Source: Vibrio sinaloensis
GTDB lineage: Bacteria > Pseudomonadota > Gammaproteobacteria > Enterobacterales > Vibrionaceae
Length of the DNA: 64,000 nt
NCBI RefSeq assembly: GCF_000808535.1
Contig: NZ_JWLV01000001.1
Location: forward strand, 248,001 to 312,000
Direction: 5' to 3'
The notes beneath the pieces were generated by a model. That model was not told the origin of the DNA and did not search any database. It was given only the letters and a program-made list of their open reading frames with translations. Positions 62,168 to 64,000 of this stretch are shown here, piece after piece (positions within the stretch are counted from its first letter, which is position 1; every line of letters begins with the position of its first letter). Made by a program: the position numbers and the translations under genes.

Positions 62168-62908
62168 TTAGTGCATGTACAAGCCGCCATTGACGGACAA
62201 GGTTTCACCCGTAATGTAGGCTGCAGCATCACTGACTAAGAAAGAAACCGACTTAGCAATTTCCTCGGGGGTCGCAAGGCGTTGCATCGGGATTTGCGCT
62301 TTGATTGAGTCAAGGACTTCAGGTTTCATCTGCTCAACCATTGGGGTGCCCGTGTAGCCTGGGGCGATAACATTAACTGTCACGCCACTTCGTGCCCCTT
62401 CGGCAGCCAGCGCTTTTGAAAAGCCAATCATCCCTGCTTTTGCTGCCGAGTAGTTTGTTTGACCAAACTGACCTTTAAGACCATTCACTGAAGAGATATT
62501 GATGACACGACCACCGCCCTTTTCACACATTGCAGCGAAAACGGGTTGAGTGACGTTAAATAAACTATTGAGGTTCGTTTCGATCACCTCTTTCCATGCG
62601 TCTGCTGTCATCTTTTTGAAAACGCCATCGCGTGTAATACCCGCGTTGTTGACGACAACATCAATCGTACCTTCTTCTTGAAGGAGCGTTGCTAGTCGCT
62701 CAGCACACTGGGCTGTGTCCGTGACATCTAATTCGAACAGTCGCACTTGTTCTAATGTAAAGCCTTTTTCGTCAAACCACTTTTTAGCACACTCATATTT
62801 TCCGGTGAAATAAGTGGCAATGACTCGATAGCCATCGTCAACAAGTTGAGAGGAAATAGCAGAACCGATTCCGCCTTTTGATCCAGTGATCAAAGCGATT
62901 TTTTTCAT
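62168..62908 (-). CDS. phaB: Acetoacetyl-CoA reductase PhaB (short-chain dehydrogenase)
   Basis: PhaB reduces acetoacetyl-CoA to 3-hydroxybutyryl-CoA with NADPH. The 246-residue protein has the SDR motif TGSKGGIGSAI (about 8-18), NNAG near 88, the catalytic SSVNG and YSAAK (about 150-154), and the PGYTGTPM segment typical of PhaB. It is the first gene of the phaBAPC operon, with the promoter somewhere in the following A+T-rich interval. Confidence 0.94.
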   Translation of the reverse strand: MKKIALITGSKGGIGSAISSQLVDDGYRVIATYFTGKYECAKKWFDEKGFTLEQVRLFELDVTDTAQCAERLATLLQEEGTIDVVVNNAGITRDGVFKKMTADAWKEVIETNLNSLFNVTQPVFAAMCEKGGGRVINISSVNGLKGQFGQTNYSAAKAGMIGFSKALAAEGARSGVTVNVIAPGYTGTPMVEQMKPEVLDSIKAQIPMQRLATPEEIAKSVSFLVSDAAAYITGETLSVNGGLYMH

Positions 62909-63465
62909 TAAGAGACTCCATTCTTAACAGCAATTTTAACAGTAAGTTTTGGTTATCGTTTGATGCTAAGAAATAGCACCAACCAACGTTGTTATTAATA
63001 TTATTGGAGAGACTTCCCGCTCTCGTTCTATTTATTAAAGCTAAACCGAAAATATGACAGTTCAAATAATTTCTTAAATTAAATGCATAAAGTTGAACAA
63101 AGTCTCATAAGGAATGAAATGTTATATAGTTGTTAACCTTTCCTAAGTCATTGTTTTTCAAAAACTAACTCATAAAAGCACTTTTATCAGTAGTTTCTAA
63201 ATTACTGTTTTTTCGCCTTTTTTCTCAAATTTGAGCATTTTCATAAAACAGACTGCTGATTTATCACATCCTATTCTCATGAGCTATTCAAAGTGGAATT
63301 CATTACATTTTTGTCATTAGCTATATCTACCTTGGTATCAGAGTTAACTGCGAGTTTTGTTATTAATGAATGATTTCTATGATTAAGTAACTGAATCAAC
63401 TTATTTATTGTTTTACTCAACCTATTAATACTTTGGTCTAAGAGAAAAATAAGTCGTTATTATAA
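62909..63465. other. Gene-free A+T-rich interval upstream of phaB
   Basis: About 557 bases without a convincing gene; composition is about 70% A+T. It must hold the phaB promoter on the minus strand. A short minus-strand frame at 62838-63065 overlaps phaB and has no ribosome site. No clear operator or repeat was found. Confidence 0.4.
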
Positions 63466-63489
63466 AAAAGCCCAGTCAATGACTGGGCT
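63463..63489 (-). terminator. Terminator of the partial RND pump gene
   Basis: On the minus strand AGCCCAGTC, a three-base loop and GACTGGGCT (9 bp) are followed by T6, 34 bases after the stop codon of the pump gene at the window edge. Confidence 0.9.
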
Positions 63490-63522
63490 GGCTTAATACG
63501 AATCGGTATTCATTCCATGAAT

Positions 63523-64000
63523 TTATCCGGCAGTGGATGGGTTGATTCGATAAAATATGGCAAACAGGACAGGCACGACAATTAGGGTTAATACGGTGGC
63601 AAAACCAAGCCCAGCCATGATCGTTATCGCCATAGAGCCAAAGAAAGCATCAAATACCAACGGTATCATGCCTAAAATCGTTGTGAGTGCTGCCATACTG
63701 ACTGGCCTAACTCTTGAAATCGCGCTATCAAATACCGCTAAGTAAGGGTCTTTGCCTGTCTCTAGCTCGATGTTAATTTGATCCAATAGTACGATTCCGT
63801 TTTTCAATATCATCCCACTTAGGCTTAATAGACCCAAAAATGCGGTGAAGCTAAACGGCATATCGGTCGCGAGTAAACCAATTGACACACCAATCACCGA
63901 CAACGGCACAGTCAACCAAATTACTAATGGTTTTCTTAACGAGTTAAACAACAGCATGGTGATGATAAACATCAGTAAGTATCCCATTGGAAGAGAGCCA
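63523..64000 (-). CDS. RND efflux permease, C-terminal part (runs off the window)
   Basis: The frame is open through position 64000 and codes at least 158 residues of an RND pump C-terminus: the last four or five spans with PLVIWLTVPLSVIGVSIGLL, SLSGMILKNGIVLLDQINIELETG and RPVSMAALTTILGMIPLV. The internal Met at 63987 is not the true start; codons GSLP precede it. The rest of the gene lies outside. This pump is separate from the RND pump at 45.7 kb. Confidence 0.9.
   Translation of the reverse strand, partial: GSLPMGYLLMFIITMLLFNSLRKPLVIWLTVPLSVIGVSIGLLATDMPFSFTAFLGLLSLSGMILKNGIVLLDQINIELETGKDPYLAVFDSAISRVRPVSMAALTTILGMIPLVFDAFFGSMAITIMAGLGFATVLTLIVVPVLFAIFYRINPSTAG

Noticed and set aside
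62838..63065. Minus-strand frame upstream of phaB
   Set aside because: No ribosome site, low complexity and overlap with phaB; probably chance.

Overview
The window looks like part of a Vibrio genome, probably the smaller chromosome of a Harveyi- or Orientalis-like species. The evidence is a luxPQ autoinducer-2 receptor pair, a thermolabile (lecithin-dependent) haemolysin, FabV-type enoyl reductase, a periplasmic nitrate reductase operon ending in a 45-residue microprotein, and a phaBAPC polyhydroxyalkanoate operon. No rRNA, tRNA, insertion sequence, prophage or CRISPR array was seen. The DNA is mostly ordinary core and accessory metabolism, tightly packed and punctuated by clear intrinsic terminators, many of them shared by convergent genes.

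Layout. 1-1.4 kb: end of the nap operon (napB, napC, microprotein). 1.4-7 kb: galE, then a minus-strand operon of TonB-dependent receptor, YfiR-like periplasmic protein and a CHASE8-like/HAMP/PAS/GGDEF diguanylate cyclase. 7.1-11 kb: pxpABC 5-oxoprolinase and a convergent FAD oxidoreductase. 11.3-15 kb: ybbP-ybbA, divergent from tesA with overlapping start codons. 15-27 kb: fabV, a GAF-GGDEF-EAL phosphodiesterase, a COG3044-type ATPase, a J-domain protein, a 2OG-Fe oxygenase, cutA, helD and yccS. 27-33.4 kb: two small unknown genes, HMG-CoA reductase, a PilZ protein and luxPQ. 33.5-41.6 kb: an outer-membrane TraF-like protein, GIY-YIG protein, yceH, tmaR, small membrane protein, OmpA-like lipoprotein, DsbA-like lipoprotein, FKBP isomerase, Nudix, retropepsin-like lipoprotein and tyrB-like aminotransferase. 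41.7-45.6 kb: nrdDG (anaerobic ribonucleotide reductase) and a divergent secreted EEP nuclease-like protein. 45.7-49.8 kb: RND efflux pump and adaptor. 49.9-53.5 kb: a sulfur/persulfide module (two YeeE/YedE halves, an ArsR repressor with the persulfide-sensor cysteine pair, a DUF2892 protein, an NADH-dependent persulfide reductase with rhodanese domain and a small Cys-rich protein). 53.9-56.6 kb: an A+T-rich stretch with an unknown lipoprotein and secreted protein, then tlh. 56.7-58.6 kb: MFS transporter and aspartate/glutamate racemase. 58.7-63 kb: phaBAPC. 63.5 kb to the end: the C-terminal part of an RND pump.

How the genes work together. Signalling through cyclic di-GMP recurs: one cyclase apparently coupled to an outer-membrane receptor, one phosphodiesterase and one PilZ effector beside the quorum-sensing receptor luxPQ. 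Anaerobic or redox adaptation also recurs (nap, nrdDG with a perfect FNR-type site, sulfur module). The most interesting items are the receptor-YfiR-cyclase operon, a DnaA-box-bearing palindrome at 11.25-11.32 kb, the combined regulatory region upstream of nrdD, the persulfide module with paired operator candidates, an apparently leaderless orphan HMG-CoA reductase, and the unknown secreted pair before tlh. All functions are from reading the translated sequences; no database search was run.
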